DNA from: JAWLHU01 sp041690255
GTDB taxonomy: Bacteria; Bacillota; Sulfobacillia; Symbiobacteriales; Symbiobacteriaceae
Length of the DNA: 64,000 nucleotides
Direction of reading: 5' to 3'
NCBI GenBank assembly: GCA_041690255.1
Contig: JAWLHU010000011.1
Span: 62,001-126,000, forward strand
Part shown: positions 17,152-25,317 of the stretch, piece after piece
Numbering within the stretch: the first letter of the stretch is position 1
How the letters are laid out: each line of letters starts with the position of its first letter
The notes under the pieces: generated by a model
Database searches by the model: none
Told to the model about the DNA's origin: nothing
What the model saw: only the letters and a program-made list of their open reading frames with translations
Translations under genes and position numbers: made by a program

Positions 17152-17340
17152 GGGTTGCGGAACCTTGCCGAACCTTGCGGGAGTTTCGCCGAACCTTGCG
17201 GGAGTTTTGCCGAACCTTGCGGGAGTTTTGCCGAACCTTGCAAGGGGTTGCGGAACCTTGCAAGGGGTTGCGGAACCTTGCGGGAGTTTTGCGCAAGCTT
17301 GCGGAACCTTGCGGGAGTTTTGCGGAACCTTGCGGGAGTC
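17152..17340 (+). repeat. Array of 20-21-nt direct repeats
   Basis: The core GAACCTTGC or a near match occurs nine times. Three adjacent units of exactly 21 bases start at 17169, 17190 and 17211 (CGAACCTTGCGGGAGTTTTG plus C). Others carry the variant spacer AAGGGGTTGCG. It is not a CRISPR array: units are contiguous, with no unique spacers. The 21-base period gives a heptad (AEPCGSF) in one frame, but that frame has no start signal of its own. Role unknown. Confidence 0.8.
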
Positions 17341-17414
17341 CCCTCTGTGTCAACAGAGGTGAGAGTTCATCATGCAGGATAGTGGCGGGATGGCGATTGA
17401 CGGTGTTTAGGAAA

Positions 17415-17453
17415 TCAGCCTGAAGCGCCAGATCTTCCGGCGCTTCAGGCTGA
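17415..17453. repeat. 15-bp perfect inverted repeat (hairpin)
   Basis: TCAGCCTGAAGCGCC (17415-17429) is exactly inverted at 17439-17453 around a nine-base loop. There is no following T-run. The preceding TAGGAAATCAG (about 17408-17418) recurs as TAGGAAATCAG near 17824, which suggests part of a repeated structure rather than a plain terminator. Confidence 0.65.
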
Positions 17454-17505
17454 TGACCAAGTGGTTCGGGCATGAATCAGGCCGCAGTGATCTGCAGGAC
17501 CAGGG

Positions 17506-17797
17506 TGGTGCGTCCGTCATCCAGGGAAGCCGGATTCCGCCACTTTTTCCCAGGGCGAGCGTAGGTCAAGTGGGAAATTCTAGCGGAACGACGCATTTGA
17601 AGGGCCTGTTCACCCATAAATCGCTCTTGTGGTGCCTCAGAGGGCGCATATTGGCCTGGGTCAGGCCGAAAAAGGGTGGTTCCCTCACCTCCAGGCCCCT
17701 TTTTTTGCGGATTCCGCTACATTTTCCCACATGGGCGAGAGACTCGCCGGGAATTTCTGGTGGAACCGGCTGGCAGAGCCGCCCTGGCCACCAGCCA
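17506..17797 (+). repeat. Composite hairpin element, copy 1
   Basis: Two hairpin units (17532-17588 and 17709-17765) share GGATTCCGC...TTTTCCCA...GGGCGAG. Each closes by TTCCGC pairing with GCGGAA or GTGGAA and TTCCC pairing with GGGAA. They flank a ~120-base centre containing GGGCCTGTTCACCC, ATATTGGCC and CCAGGCCCC. GGGCCTG and CAGGCCC of the centre can also pair. The same layout recurs at 31775-32075. Strand is arbitrary. Confidence 0.7.
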
Positions 17798-18026
17798 TGC
17801 AAGAATCCGGTCTTGACGGAGTGTAGGAAATCAGTCCACCTGTGCCGATGCGCCCCCAACTGGCGCACGGATCAACCGACCGTCGACGTCAACCGCCAGT
17901 CCCGATCTTGCCCTGAATTCCCGGCTCGAACTGTCTCAAAACCGTTGACACGTTCCGTCTTGCGGGAGTTCTGCGGAACCGTTCGCAGGTTCCACAGAAT
18001 CTCACGAGGAGCACAGCCCCCCACGT

Positions 18027-19355
18027 TTAGCGGGACCAAGCGAGCCGGTCCGACCACCAGCTCATCGCGCCGTAATAACCAAAGCTGCTCTTCGGCTCGC
18101 CCACCTCGGTGACCAGGGCTACCTCCTCGGTCTCCAGCTCCAGTACCCAGAGGCGGCCGTCCCGGATGAAGAGGAGGTGCTTACCGTCGCCGGACCAGGC
18201 CGGGGCGTAGACACCGCCCCCGGCAGCGGCGACCTGCCGTGCCCTCGTGCCATCGGGCTGGCTCAGCCAGAGGGTGCGGCTCGCGACCCAGTCCTCCAGC
18301 TCCCGGTCGGAGGCGAAGCCTCCCTGACCGGGCCGCCGTGTCGCCCGCACGAAGGCGATCTGGCCGCCATCGGGCGAGAGGGCGGGGTCGAGACTCACGG
18401 CACTGTCGGGCTGAGCAAGGGTGGTACAGTCGCCGGTCTCCACGGCGCAGACAGCCAGGGACTTCTCGTCCCAGGTGGTCCGACCTCCTCCCTGCACGAG
18501 GAGCACCCGGTTCCCATCGGGGAGGGGGGAGAGCCAGCCCTGCCGCATCAGGGTAATGGGCAGAACGACTCCCTTCTTGCCGAGGTCCATGGAGCGCAGG
18601 CGTAGCCCATCGGCGGCGCAAGAGTTGCAGTGGGCGGGACGGAGCCAGAAGAGAAGCCCCTGACCGTCGGGCCACCAGCCGGCCAGGCTCACACCGGCGC
18701 CGTCCGCCACGTGCCACCGGACCGGCTGCCCACCGCTCGCCGGCACCATCTCGACCACATCGCTCCGGGACTCCGGGTCGGTAAAGGGGAGGGTCCGGAC
18801 CCAGGCGATGCGGCTCCCATCGGGTGACCAGGTCAGACCGCCGGCCGGCGTCTCGGTCGATGCCAACAATCGCGGTTCCGCCGCCGCCAGGTCGTCGATC
18901 ACCCAGATCCCGCCCGGCACGCTGACCGCCAGGCCGCTGCCGCTGGGCGCCCAGGCGTAGCTGACCGGCGGGTCCGGCACCCCCGGCACTTCCCCGACCT
19001 TGCCGGTGGTGGCATCCAGCAGCATGATGCGGCTCTTCTCGCCCTCCTCCTGCCGGAAGGCCAGCCAGCGGCCATCAGCCGACCATTCGAGTGGCCCGCT
19101 GGGGTTGACCCCGGCGATCTCCCGCTCGGCCTCACCATCCAGGAGGACTAGCCGGCCATTCCGAATGAAGGCCAGCCGCCCCAGGCCCCGGAAGGCGGCG
19201 GGGGTGGCGGTCACAGTCGGCGCAGTGGTTAGAGCGGGGGCGGTCGCAGGCACCACGGCGGGCGAGGGAGTCGAGATTGGCGGCGCCAACCGCCTCGCAT
19301 CGGCACATCCGGCGATGATCAGAATCAGCAGGGCAGGAGCCCATCTCCGGAACAT
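18027..19355 (-). CDS. Lipoprotein with TolB/WD40-like beta-propeller repeats
   Basis: 442 residues from ATG 19355, preceded by GGCGGGGGTGG. A lipoprotein signal peptide is visible (FRRWAPALLILIIAGC, lipobox IAGC), followed by a Pro/Thr/Ala-rich linker to about residue 55. The rest has repeated PD40 motifs such as WSADGRWLAF, WSPDGSRIAWVR and LSPDGGQIAFVR, consistent with a surface beta-propeller. A longer frame upstream adds 17 residues that would spoil the signal peptide. Role unknown; no operon partner. It converges on the repeat-rich region. Confidence 0.82.
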   Translation of the reverse strand: MFRRWAPALLILIIAGCADARRLAPPISTPSPAVVPATAPALTTAPTVTATPAAFRGLGRLAFIRNGRLVLLDGEAEREIAGVNPSGPLEWSADGRWLAFRQEEGEKSRIMLLDATTGKVGEVPGVPDPPVSYAWAPSGSGLAVSVPGGIWVIDDLAAAEPRLLASTETPAGGLTWSPDGSRIAWVRTLPFTDPESRSDVVEMVPASGGQPVRWHVADGAGVSLAGWWPDGQGLLFWLRPAHCNSCAADGLRLRSMDLGKKGVVLPITLMRQGWLSPLPDGNRVLLVQGGGRTTWDEKSLAVCAVETGDCTTLAQPDSAVSLDPALSPDGGQIAFVRATRRPGQGGFASDRELEDWVASRTLWLSQPDGTRARQVAAAGGGVYAPAWSGDGKHLLFIRDGRLWVLELETEEVALVTEVGEPKSSFGYYGAMSWWSDRLAWSR

Positions 19356-19612
19356 CAGACCACCCCCGCCAAACATATCACGCTTGTTTGACGCATCCGG
19401 GCACATGGCGGTTGCCCTGGACCAGCTTCGCTGCAGCTCGCCGGGTGGACCAGACCCCCATGCAGAGCTCGTAGCGTCGGCCGGGGAACGACTTGCCCTG
19501 GCCTCCGCACCCGCTACGGATGGGCCGGTGGGTTCGCACCGGTGACCAGATCCGACACCCCATCTACCATGCGAGTGAGGAGGGTCTCTCCCGCAAGCGC
19601 CCGATGCAGGTG

Positions 19613-20410
19613 TTACTGCAGTTCATGGGCCAGACGGGCTGGCTGGTCGATCATGGTGAAGTGCCCAGCATTGGCGATGATCTCGTGGTGCGAGTGGGGG
19701 ATCGCCTCATGGAGCCGCCATCCCCAGTATGCCGGGAGGAGCCGATCGTACTGGCCCCACAGGATCGTGACCGGTGCCTTGATCTCGCCGAGCCGGTCCA
19801 CGAGCTCCTCCGTCTGATGGTGCTCCAGGGCGAGGGCCGCTCGCTGGAGGAGGACCGGGCCGCCGACCTTCTCGTAGGGCCGGGTGAAGGCCGCCATGAG
19901 CTCCGGGGTCAGCATGGCCTGGTTGAAGGTTCCCAGCCGGAGCATCTCCTCGACCCTGGCCGGGGAGGGCTCGAAGGCCGGGGCCGACGGGCGGCGCATG
20001 GCAACCACCTCGGGCACCGGCCAATTGGAGAAGCAGACACCATCGGTCAGGGCGATGCTGAGGACGCGGTTCGGATAATCGACAGCCAGGATCTGTACGA
20101 TCCCGCCGCCCAGGTCGTGGCCTACGAAATGCGCCCGGGCCACACCAAGGGTGTCGAGCAGGGCCAGGATATGCTCGGCCTGAGCCGGTAGGGTCAACGC
20201 CTCGATCGGGCCGGCCTCCGACTGCCCGTAGCCGAGCAGGTCGATGGCGATCACCCGGTGGTTTTGTGCCAGAGTTGGGGCGACGGTGTGCCACAGATGG
20301 GAATGGGTAGGAATCCCGTGGATCAGGACCACGACCGGACCCTGCTCGCCCCACTGACGGTAGAAGAGTCGGTAGGTGCCGGCCTGTGCGTGTGTGCCTT
20401 TCGGGTTCAT
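19613..20410 (-). CDS. Alpha/beta hydrolase with aspartate nucleophile
   Basis: 265 residues from ATG 20410, with AAGGAGG seven bases upstream. Oxyanion-side motif HGIPTHSHLW, nucleophile elbow GHDLGGG, acid GQYDRLLP and terminal NAGHFTM are all visible. The elbow carries Asp rather than Ser, as in haloalkane/fluoroacetate dehalogenases and epoxide hydrolases, so an ester hydrolase is less likely. The physiological substrate is unknown. A hairpin terminator separates it from the upstream Gln-rich gene, so it probably has its own promoter. Confidence 0.85.
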   Translation of the reverse strand: MNPKGTHAQAGTYRLFYRQWGEQGPVVVLIHGIPTHSHLWHTVAPTLAQNHRVIAIDLLGYGQSEAGPIEALTLPAQAEHILALLDTLGVARAHFVGHDLGGGIVQILAVDYPNRVLSIALTDGVCFSNWPVPEVVAMRRPSAPAFEPSPARVEEMLRLGTFNQAMLTPELMAAFTRPYEKVGGPVLLQRAALALEHHQTEELVDRLGEIKAPVTILWGQYDRLLPAYWGWRLHEAIPHSHHEIIANAGHFTMIDQPARLAHELQ

Positions 20411-20437
20411 TGGCAGCCTCCTTGTCCTCCGATAAAT

Positions 20438-20468
20438 GAGGCGAATCCCATGAGCTGGGATCCGCCTC
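20438..20468 (-). terminator. Terminator of Gln-rich protein gene
   Basis: On the minus strand GAGGCGGATCCCA pairs with TGGGATTCGCCTC (one mismatch) around a five-base loop, followed by ATTTATC. It lies nine bases after the stop of the gene at 20477-20836. Confidence 0.7.
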
Positions 20469-20476
20469 TGTTCCAT

Positions 20477-20836
20477 CTACTGCTGTCCCAGGGTCCCGTT
20501 GGTCCCCTGCATGATGTTGGGCACCTGGACCGCAGGGGTTCCGACCTGGCCGGCACCACCTGCTGCGCCGGTCATCTGGCCGGCCCCAGTGCCCGCCTGG
20601 CTCAACATGCTGGCCGCCTGCGCCTCCCGTTGGGCCATCTGCTGGAGCATCTGCTGGTTCTGCCGCTCGTTCTGCGCCAACTGCTGCATCGCACCAGCGA
20701 GGGGGGTACCTGCTGCCGAGGCGCTCAATTGGTTCGCCAGCTGCCCTTCCCGCTGGGCCATCTGCTGGAGCATCTGCTGGTTCTGGCTCTCCTGCGAGGC
20801 GAACTGCTGGAACGGCTGGTTTCCGTTGGTGGTCAT
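20477..20836 (-). CDS. Gln-rich coiled-coil protein with internal duplication
   Basis: 119 residues from ATG 20836, GGGAGG upstream. The sequence QNQQMLQQMAQRE occurs twice about 37 residues apart, each followed by an Ala/Ser/Gly-rich segment. The C-terminus is Gly/Ala-rich (AGTGAGQMTGAAGGAGQVG). No signal peptide or membrane segment. The composition recalls small spore or coat-associated proteins of Firmicutes, but I do not recognise a family. Monocistronic, with its own terminator. Confidence 0.65.
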   Translation of the reverse strand: MTTNGNQPFQQFASQESQNQQMLQQMAQREGQLANQLSASAAGTPLAGAMQQLAQNERQNQQMLQQMAQREAQAASMLSQAGTGAGQMTGAAGGAGQVGTPAVQVPNIMQGTNGTLGQQ

Positions 20837-20940
20837 ACGTGGAAGACCTCCCTTGTCTGACGTGGGGACTGGACTAGCTTGTCCGTTGTGCCCTGTCCGC
20901 CATCCTGAAGAGAGGTCTCCAATCACATCCAGTTGCGGCT

Positions 20941-21777
20941 CTACACCCGTCTCAGCAGGTGCTCAACCGCCTCCGGAATCTCCATGAGATGATGCACGAT
21001 CGCATCGGGCACGCACTCCGCCATGGTGACCGGCGGATGCCCGTGCCAGTGGCGATCCCGGTCCAGCCGGGCCCTCAGCCACCCCGGGAAGAGATGGGGC
21101 CGCTCCCAGGCAGAGGTGTCCACAAATCCGGCGGGCGGGTCACTGTAGCTGGGTGCCATCGGCTGGACCACGTAGATCGCCATCCAGCCGGCCCGCTTTG
21201 CCCCGGCCACATCGTGCGGCAGCGTGTCCCCGATATGGATGCAGGGAGAGCCATCGCCGTACTGCGCCGCGGCATCGAAGATCGCCCGCTCCGGTTTGCC
21301 GGCGCCCACGCGCTCCGGGGTGATCAGGGCGGTAAACCGGTCCAGGAGGCCGATCTTGCGCAGCACGGGCTCCTGGTAGCAGCGAAAGCCGTTCGTGATC
21401 GAGATCAGGGTGTGCCCGGCCGCCTCCAGCGTTTTCAGGCAGGCGAGCGAGCCAGGGTAGGCGTAGACCAGCCCCTCTACCTGGCAATACTCCTCTACGA
21501 GCGCCGTAATGTCAAACCGGCCCGGGTAGCCGAACCGGCTCGCCACCAGGTTGATGATCTCATCCCAGTCGTGGGCCGCGGCGATCTGGCCCGCCTCCAT
21601 CCGCCTCATATGCTCCAGGATCAGCGGCTCCAGGGCTGCGCGCTCCGGGTCCGGGTCGCCGGTCGGAACGTAGGGGGCCAGTTCCCGGCGGACATGGCCG
21701 AAGACCCCCTGCGGACTGCCCATGTAGAAAGGGTTGCGCTGCAGGACACCATCCAGATCAAACGAGATCAGTGCCAC
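20941..21777 (-). CDS. HAD-superfamily hydrolase
   Basis: 278 residues. Motif I is ISFDLDGVLQ at the very N-terminus, motif II SITNGF, and motif III/IV GAGKPERAIFD with HIGDTLPHDVAGAKRAGW. These fit a phosphatase with cap domain. The start is taken as GTG 21777 because GAGGTG lies nine bases upstream and HAD motif I should be N-terminal; the frame stays open further upstream without a ribosome binding site. Substrate unknown. Confidence 0.85.
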   Translation of the reverse strand: MALISFDLDGVLQRNPFYMGSPQGVFGHVRRELAPYVPTGDPDPERAALEPLILEHMRRMEAGQIAAAHDWDEIINLVASRFGYPGRFDITALVEEYCQVEGLVYAYPGSLACLKTLEAAGHTLISITNGFRCYQEPVLRKIGLLDRFTALITPERVGAGKPERAIFDAAAQYGDGSPCIHIGDTLPHDVAGAKRAGWMAIYVVQPMAPSYSDPPAGFVDTSAWERPHLFPGWLRARLDRDRHWHGHPPVTMAECVPDAIVHHLMEIPEAVEHLLRRV

Positions 21778-21906
21778 GGACAGGATCACCTCATCTGCAC
21801 TCTTCGCTTCGGGTCTCGGAGTTTCCTGGTACCGGCCTGCCTGATGATTCAAGGGGAGGGATGGGCGGTCTGTCTACCGAATTGGACAGGGTAGCCCATG
21901 TGAAGG

Positions 21907-23853
21907 ATGGTGGACCGGTTGTCCCTGTACGAGGAGCCCGAACAGACCCGCCCGGGGCGCAGCCGCGCCGGAATGGGACGGACGGGCCATGGCAGCACGC
22001 CTGCTGCCGATCGGCTGCTGAAGGGGCTGACCGAGAGCCAGGCTCAGGCGGTCACCCACGGCGACGGCCCCCTGCTGGTGGTGGCGGGGCCGGGCAGCGG
22101 AAAGACCACCGTGATCGTCCGGCGGGTCGCCTACCTGACCCGTGTGCGAGGGGTGGACCCGGCAAGCCTGCTGGTTGTCACCTTCGCCAAGGCGGCCGCC
22201 GATGCCATGAAGACCCGGGCCGCCCAGGCGGCAGGCCCCATGGTGGCATCCCGGGCCACCTTCGGTACGTTTCATGGCCTCGCCTATCGCATTCTGAAGC
22301 ACGCCGACCCGGGCCGCCGCCTGCGGATCCTGGAGGAGGATAAGCAGCTTCAGCTGATCCGCCAGATCATGCGGGAGATCGGCCTCAATACCGACGACGA
22401 GACCGTGCAGGAGGCCGTGACCGAGATCAGCCGCATGCGGGCATCGACCAGTGATCCCAAGGCGTTCAAGCCGCGGGGCATGACGATCACCGACTTCCGC
22501 CAGCTATGGAATTCCTACGGCCTGGCCAAGGAGCGGCACGGGGTGATCGATTTCGATGACCTGCTGCACCAAGCGTTGGAAGCGCTTCACTCCCAGCCGG
22601 ACCTGCTGGCCGGCTACCGGATGCGCTACAACTACATCCTGGTGGATGAGTTCCAGGACACGAACGCCGTGCAGTGGGCCATCATCCGGCTGCTGGCCGA
22701 GCCGAAGAAGAACCTCTGCGTCGTCGGCGATGATGACCAGGCGATCTACGGCTGGCGGGGCGCATCGCCCAGCTTCCTGCTCAGCTTCCCGACGATCTTC
22801 CCGGGGGCCATGCGGGTGACGCTGGACCTGAACCACCGGTGCCCGCCGCCCGTGGTGGATGCGGCCAACCGGCTCGCCGCCGAGAACCGGAACCGCTTCG
22901 GCAAGGTAATCCGATCGGCGGCCCGGGGCGGGATGCCGATCGAACTGCTCAATCCGGCCGACAGCCTCCAGGAGGCCGAGACGGTGGTCGGACTGATCAA
23001 GTCGGCCGGGGCGCCCCTGACCGACTGGGCCCTGATCTACCGGACCAACCAGCAGGCGCACGCCATCGCCCAGGTCATGACCCGGGAGGGGGTTCCCTAC
23101 CGGGCACTGGGCGGCCTGCCCAACCTCTATCGGCGCTGGCCGGTCCAGGATCTGCTGGCCTACTTGCGGGCGGCGACGGGCGATCCCTTTGCGATCGAGC
23201 CGGTGCTGAACCGGCCCACCCGCTATGTCTCCAAGGCGGTGGCCCAGGAGGCGCGGCGGATCGCCGAGGCCCGAGGCTGCGACCTGCTCACGGCGATCTC
23301 ATTAACGGGCCTGCTCCGCTCCTGGCAGCTCCGGCCGCTGGAGGAGTTGCAGGACCACCTCAGGGCGATCCGGCTCATGACCGCCCCCGACGCGATTGGC
23401 TATGTGCGGTCGATCGTCGGGTACGATGATTACATTAAGGAGTACAGCGCCAAGGAAGGCGGCTCGGCCGATGAGATGCTCGGCCTGCTCGCGGAGGTGG
23501 AGCGGACCAGCCCACGCCTCATGCTGACGGCCTTCCTGGCGCAGGTGGACTCCTTCTCCAGCCAGGTAAACCAGCGAGTGGCCGACGGGGAGGATGCCGT
23601 CACCCTGGTCACCTGCCACAAGGCGAAGGGGTTGGAGTTCAGGCGTGTCGTCGTCGTGGGGGCGATCGACAAGCTGTTGCCCCACCGGGGCAGCGACGAC
23701 CTGGAGGAGGAGCGGCGGCTCATGTACGTCGCCATGACCCGGGCATCCGAGCGGCTCTGGCTGAGCAGCCCCCGGGCTTACGAGGGGCGGGAGGCCCAGC
23801 CGTCGCCCTTCATTGAGGAGGCACTGGGGCGGGGGACGCTGGCAGCGGATTAA
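21907..23853 (+). CDS. UvrD/Rep-family ATP-dependent DNA helicase
   Basis: 648 residues of superfamily 1A helicase. Motif I is VVAGPGSGKTTVIVRR, motif II LVDEFQDT, motif III GDDDQAIYGWRGA, motif IV near DLNHRCPPP, motif V VTLVTCHKAKGLEF and motif VI RRLMYVAMTRA. All helicase motifs look intact. It is shorter than PcrA (~730) and lacks the usual C-terminal Tudor tail, so it is more likely a Rep/PcrA-like paralogue than PcrA itself. Likely role is 3'-5' unwinding in repair. Confidence 0.92.
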   Translation: MVDRLSLYEEPEQTRPGRSRAGMGRTGHGSTPAADRLLKGLTESQAQAVTHGDGPLLVVAGPGSGKTTVIVRRVAYLTRVRGVDPASLLVVTFAKAAADAMKTRAAQAAGPMVASRATFGTFHGLAYRILKHADPGRRLRILEEDKQLQLIRQIMREIGLNTDDETVQEAVTEISRMRASTSDPKAFKPRGMTITDFRQLWNSYGLAKERHGVIDFDDLLHQALEALHSQPDLLAGYRMRYNYILVDEFQDTNAVQWAIIRLLAEPKKNLCVVGDDDQAIYGWRGASPSFLLSFPTIFPGAMRVTLDLNHRCPPPVVDAANRLAAENRNRFGKVIRSAARGGMPIELLNPADSLQEAETVVGLIKSAGAPLTDWALIYRTNQQAHAIAQVMTREGVPYRALGGLPNLYRRWPVQDLLAYLRAATGDPFAIEPVLNRPTRYVSKAVAQEARRIAEARGCDLLTAISLTGLLRSWQLRPLEELQDHLRAIRLMTAPDAIGYVRSIVGYDDYIKEYSAKEGGSADEMLGLLAEVERTSPRLMLTAFLAQVDSFSSQVNQRVADGEDAVTLVTCHKAKGLEFRRVVVVGAIDKLLPHRGSDDLEEERRLMYVAMTRASERLWLSSPRAYEGREAQPSPFIEEALGRGTLAAD

Positions 23854-23875
23854 CGTGTGGGGGGAAGGGATCAGC

Positions 23876-24274
23876 GTGCCCAAGCCGGAGGGGGAGAAGC
23901 ACCCGGAGTTGAAGACGCCCCGGGAGCACTTCATGGAGATTCTTGACGACCTCTGCCAGAGCATCCCCGGGATTGCGCAGCGCCGTGAGATGCTGCTGCA
24001 GATCCCGGACCTCATGGACAAGGTCGAGGAAGGCATGGTCATGGATGCGATCGTCCAGGGGAAGGGCATCGTCAACACCATTACCGATGTGGGTTCGGAC
24101 TCGATCGCGATCGTCTACAACAGCGGCTGGGCCCTGGGCTTCGAGGGCGATGGCGGCGAGTTGGTAATCCTGATCCAGTACATCGACTCGATCACGCCCC
24201 GCAAGACCGGGCTCCAGATCGACCTGGAGACCGGCGAGACGGTCTGGCTCCGCTTCCTCGGCCGTGTGGGATAG
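23876..24274 (+). CDS. Conserved-looking hypothetical protein
   Basis: 132 residues from GTG 23876, with GGAAGGGA just upstream and 22 bases after the helicase stop. No signal or membrane segments. The N-terminal half is helical (REHFMEILDDLCQSIPGIAQ). The C-terminal half is beta-rich (SDSIAIVYNSGWALGFEGDG, LVILIQYIDSI). I do not recognise the family. Spacing suggests cotranscription with the helicase. Confidence 0.65.
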   Translation: MPKPEGEKHPELKTPREHFMEILDDLCQSIPGIAQRREMLLQIPDLMDKVEEGMVMDAIVQGKGIVNTITDVGSDSIAIVYNSGWALGFEGDGGELVILIQYIDSITPRKTGLQIDLETGETVWLRFLGRVG

Positions 24275-24306
24275 CCCGTCCGCGATCCGCACACGCTAGG
24301 CTTGGC

Positions 24307-24324
24307 TCAACCCCGGCCGGGGTT
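24307..24324. repeat. 18-bp perfect palindrome upstream of DUF1657 gene
   Basis: CAACCCCGGCCGGGGTTG lies 31 bases before the DUF1657 start codon. It could be an operator or a seven-pair stem with GGCC loop ending the preceding transcript. It shares the CCGGCCGG centre with the palindrome at 12392-12409. Confidence 0.55.
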
Positions 24325-24354
24325 GGGAATGGCTTGGAGAAGGAGCGGATCGCA

Positions 24355-24591
24355 ATGGCTGTCGGTGACAACATGCACAAGGCTCTGACCGCGGCGGAGC
24401 AGTTGAAGGCGAACCTGGAGATGTTCGGTCATGATACCAACGACAAGAGCGCCAAGGCCGACTTCTACCGCATGGCCCAGACCCTGGAGCAGCAGGTGAT
24501 TCCCACTCTGCAGGGCCGCTGCAACCAGATCGAGCAGCAGGAGCCGCAGTACAATGTGAAGGAGCAGGCCTTCCAGAACACCCAGCAGTAG
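24355..24591 (+). CDS. DUF1657 small protein
   Basis: 78 residues from ATG 24355, AAGGAG nine bases upstream. The sequence (ALTAAEQLKANLEMFGHDTN, KADFYRMAQTLEQQVIP, RCNQIEQQEPQY) matches my memory of DUF1657, a small helical family in endospore-forming Firmicutes often found near spoVA genes. No spoVA is visible here. Function unknown; likely expressed in sporulation (inference). Ends at a strong hairpin terminator. Confidence 0.8.
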   Translation: MAVGDNMHKALTAAEQLKANLEMFGHDTNDKSAKADFYRMAQTLEQQVIPTLQGRCNQIEQQEPQYNVKEQAFQNTQQ

Positions 24592-24606
24592 GGCAGCGAA
24601 GAGACT

Positions 24607-24645
24607 TGTACCCCGGCAGGCCCTCAGGGGGTCGGCCGGGGTACA
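24607..24645. terminator. Bidirectional hairpin between convergent genes
   Basis: TGTACCCCGGC (24607-24617) pairs perfectly with GCCGGGGTACA (24635-24645). It lies between the DUF1657 gene and the convergent adenosyltransferase gene. Confidence 0.75.
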
Positions 24646-24659
24646 TGCGTGCCGCCTTG

Positions 24660-25217
24660 CTACTTCTTCCACTCGACCTTGATATCCGACGCCCCCACCG
24701 CCCGGTTCGCTGCCCGGGCCGCCACGAAGAGGAAGTCCGAGAGCCGGTTCAGGTACCTGAGCAGGGTCGCATCCACCGGTTCCTGTTCCATAAGGCCGAC
24801 CAGTCGGCGCTCTGCCCGCCGGGTGACCGTCCGGGCCACGTGCAGCGCGGCAGCCGCCTGGGTGCCCCCGGGCAGAATGAAGCTCTTCAGCGGCTCCAGC
24901 CCGGCCTCCAGCCGGTCAATGTCCTGCTCCAACTGGGTGACGAGGACCTCCGTCACCTTCGGCGACTCCCCCTTGGTCCGGTCCGGCGGAGTGGCCAGGT
25001 CGGCGCCTACGTCGAACATCTCCCGCTGGATCCGGAAGAGCATGGCCCGGAGTTCCTCAGCCGTGCCGCTGTGCAGATGGGACAGTGCCTGGCCCACAAA
25101 GGCGTTGGCTTCATCGACCGTACCGTAGACCTCAACCCGCAGCGCATCTTTCGCGATGCGCTCCCCCCAACGCAGACTGGTCTGACCGGCATCGCCGGTC
25201 TTGGTATAGATCTTCAT
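24660..25217 (-). CDS. PduO-type ATP:cob(I)alamin adenosyltransferase
   Basis: 185 residues beginning MKIYTKTGDAGQTSLRWGER, the phosphate-binding signature of PduO-type corrinoid adenosyltransferases. It is followed by VEVYGTVDEANAFVG and the C-terminal RAERRLVGL and RYLNRLSDFLFVAAR motifs. It makes adenosylcobalamin from cob(I)alamin and ATP. The length is typical of the family. B12 supply is relevant to the B12-type radical SAM enzyme in this window only in a general sense. Confidence 0.93.
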   Translation of the reverse strand: MKIYTKTGDAGQTSLRWGERIAKDALRVEVYGTVDEANAFVGQALSHLHSGTAEELRAMLFRIQREMFDVGADLATPPDRTKGESPKVTEVLVTQLEQDIDRLEAGLEPLKSFILPGGTQAAAALHVARTVTRRAERRLVGLMEQEPVDATLLRYLNRLSDFLFVAARAANRAVGASDIKVEWKK

Positions 25218-25317
25218 CGGCTCACCTCACCCTAAAGTTTATCATGACCGGGGCAGGAATTGCCTCATCATTAGCTAACCAAAGGATATTTATAACGTCG
25301 AACGGGGGATGAGTCGT

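Larger units (their letters stand above)
17119..18026. other. Long non-coding, repeat-rich intergenic region
   Basis: About 900 bases between the protease gene and the convergent lipoprotein gene. I see no convincing coding region. It contains a 21-nt repeat array (17152-17340), a hairpin CCTCTGT/ACAGAGG at about 17343-17360, a 15-bp hairpin (17415-17453), one copy of a composite hairpin element (17506-17797), and a diverged array unit near 17957 (TTGCGGGAGTTCTGCGGAAC). Confidence 0.7.

Noticed and set aside
17152..17340. CRISPR array
   Set aside because: Repeats are contiguous 20-21-mers with no unique spacers and no cas genes nearby.
19378..19563. Small minus-strand gene between the propeller lipoprotein and the hydrolase
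   Set aside because: A short open frame exists but has no good ribosome binding site and no recognisable motif; the stretch (19356-19612) otherwise shows nothing I can name.
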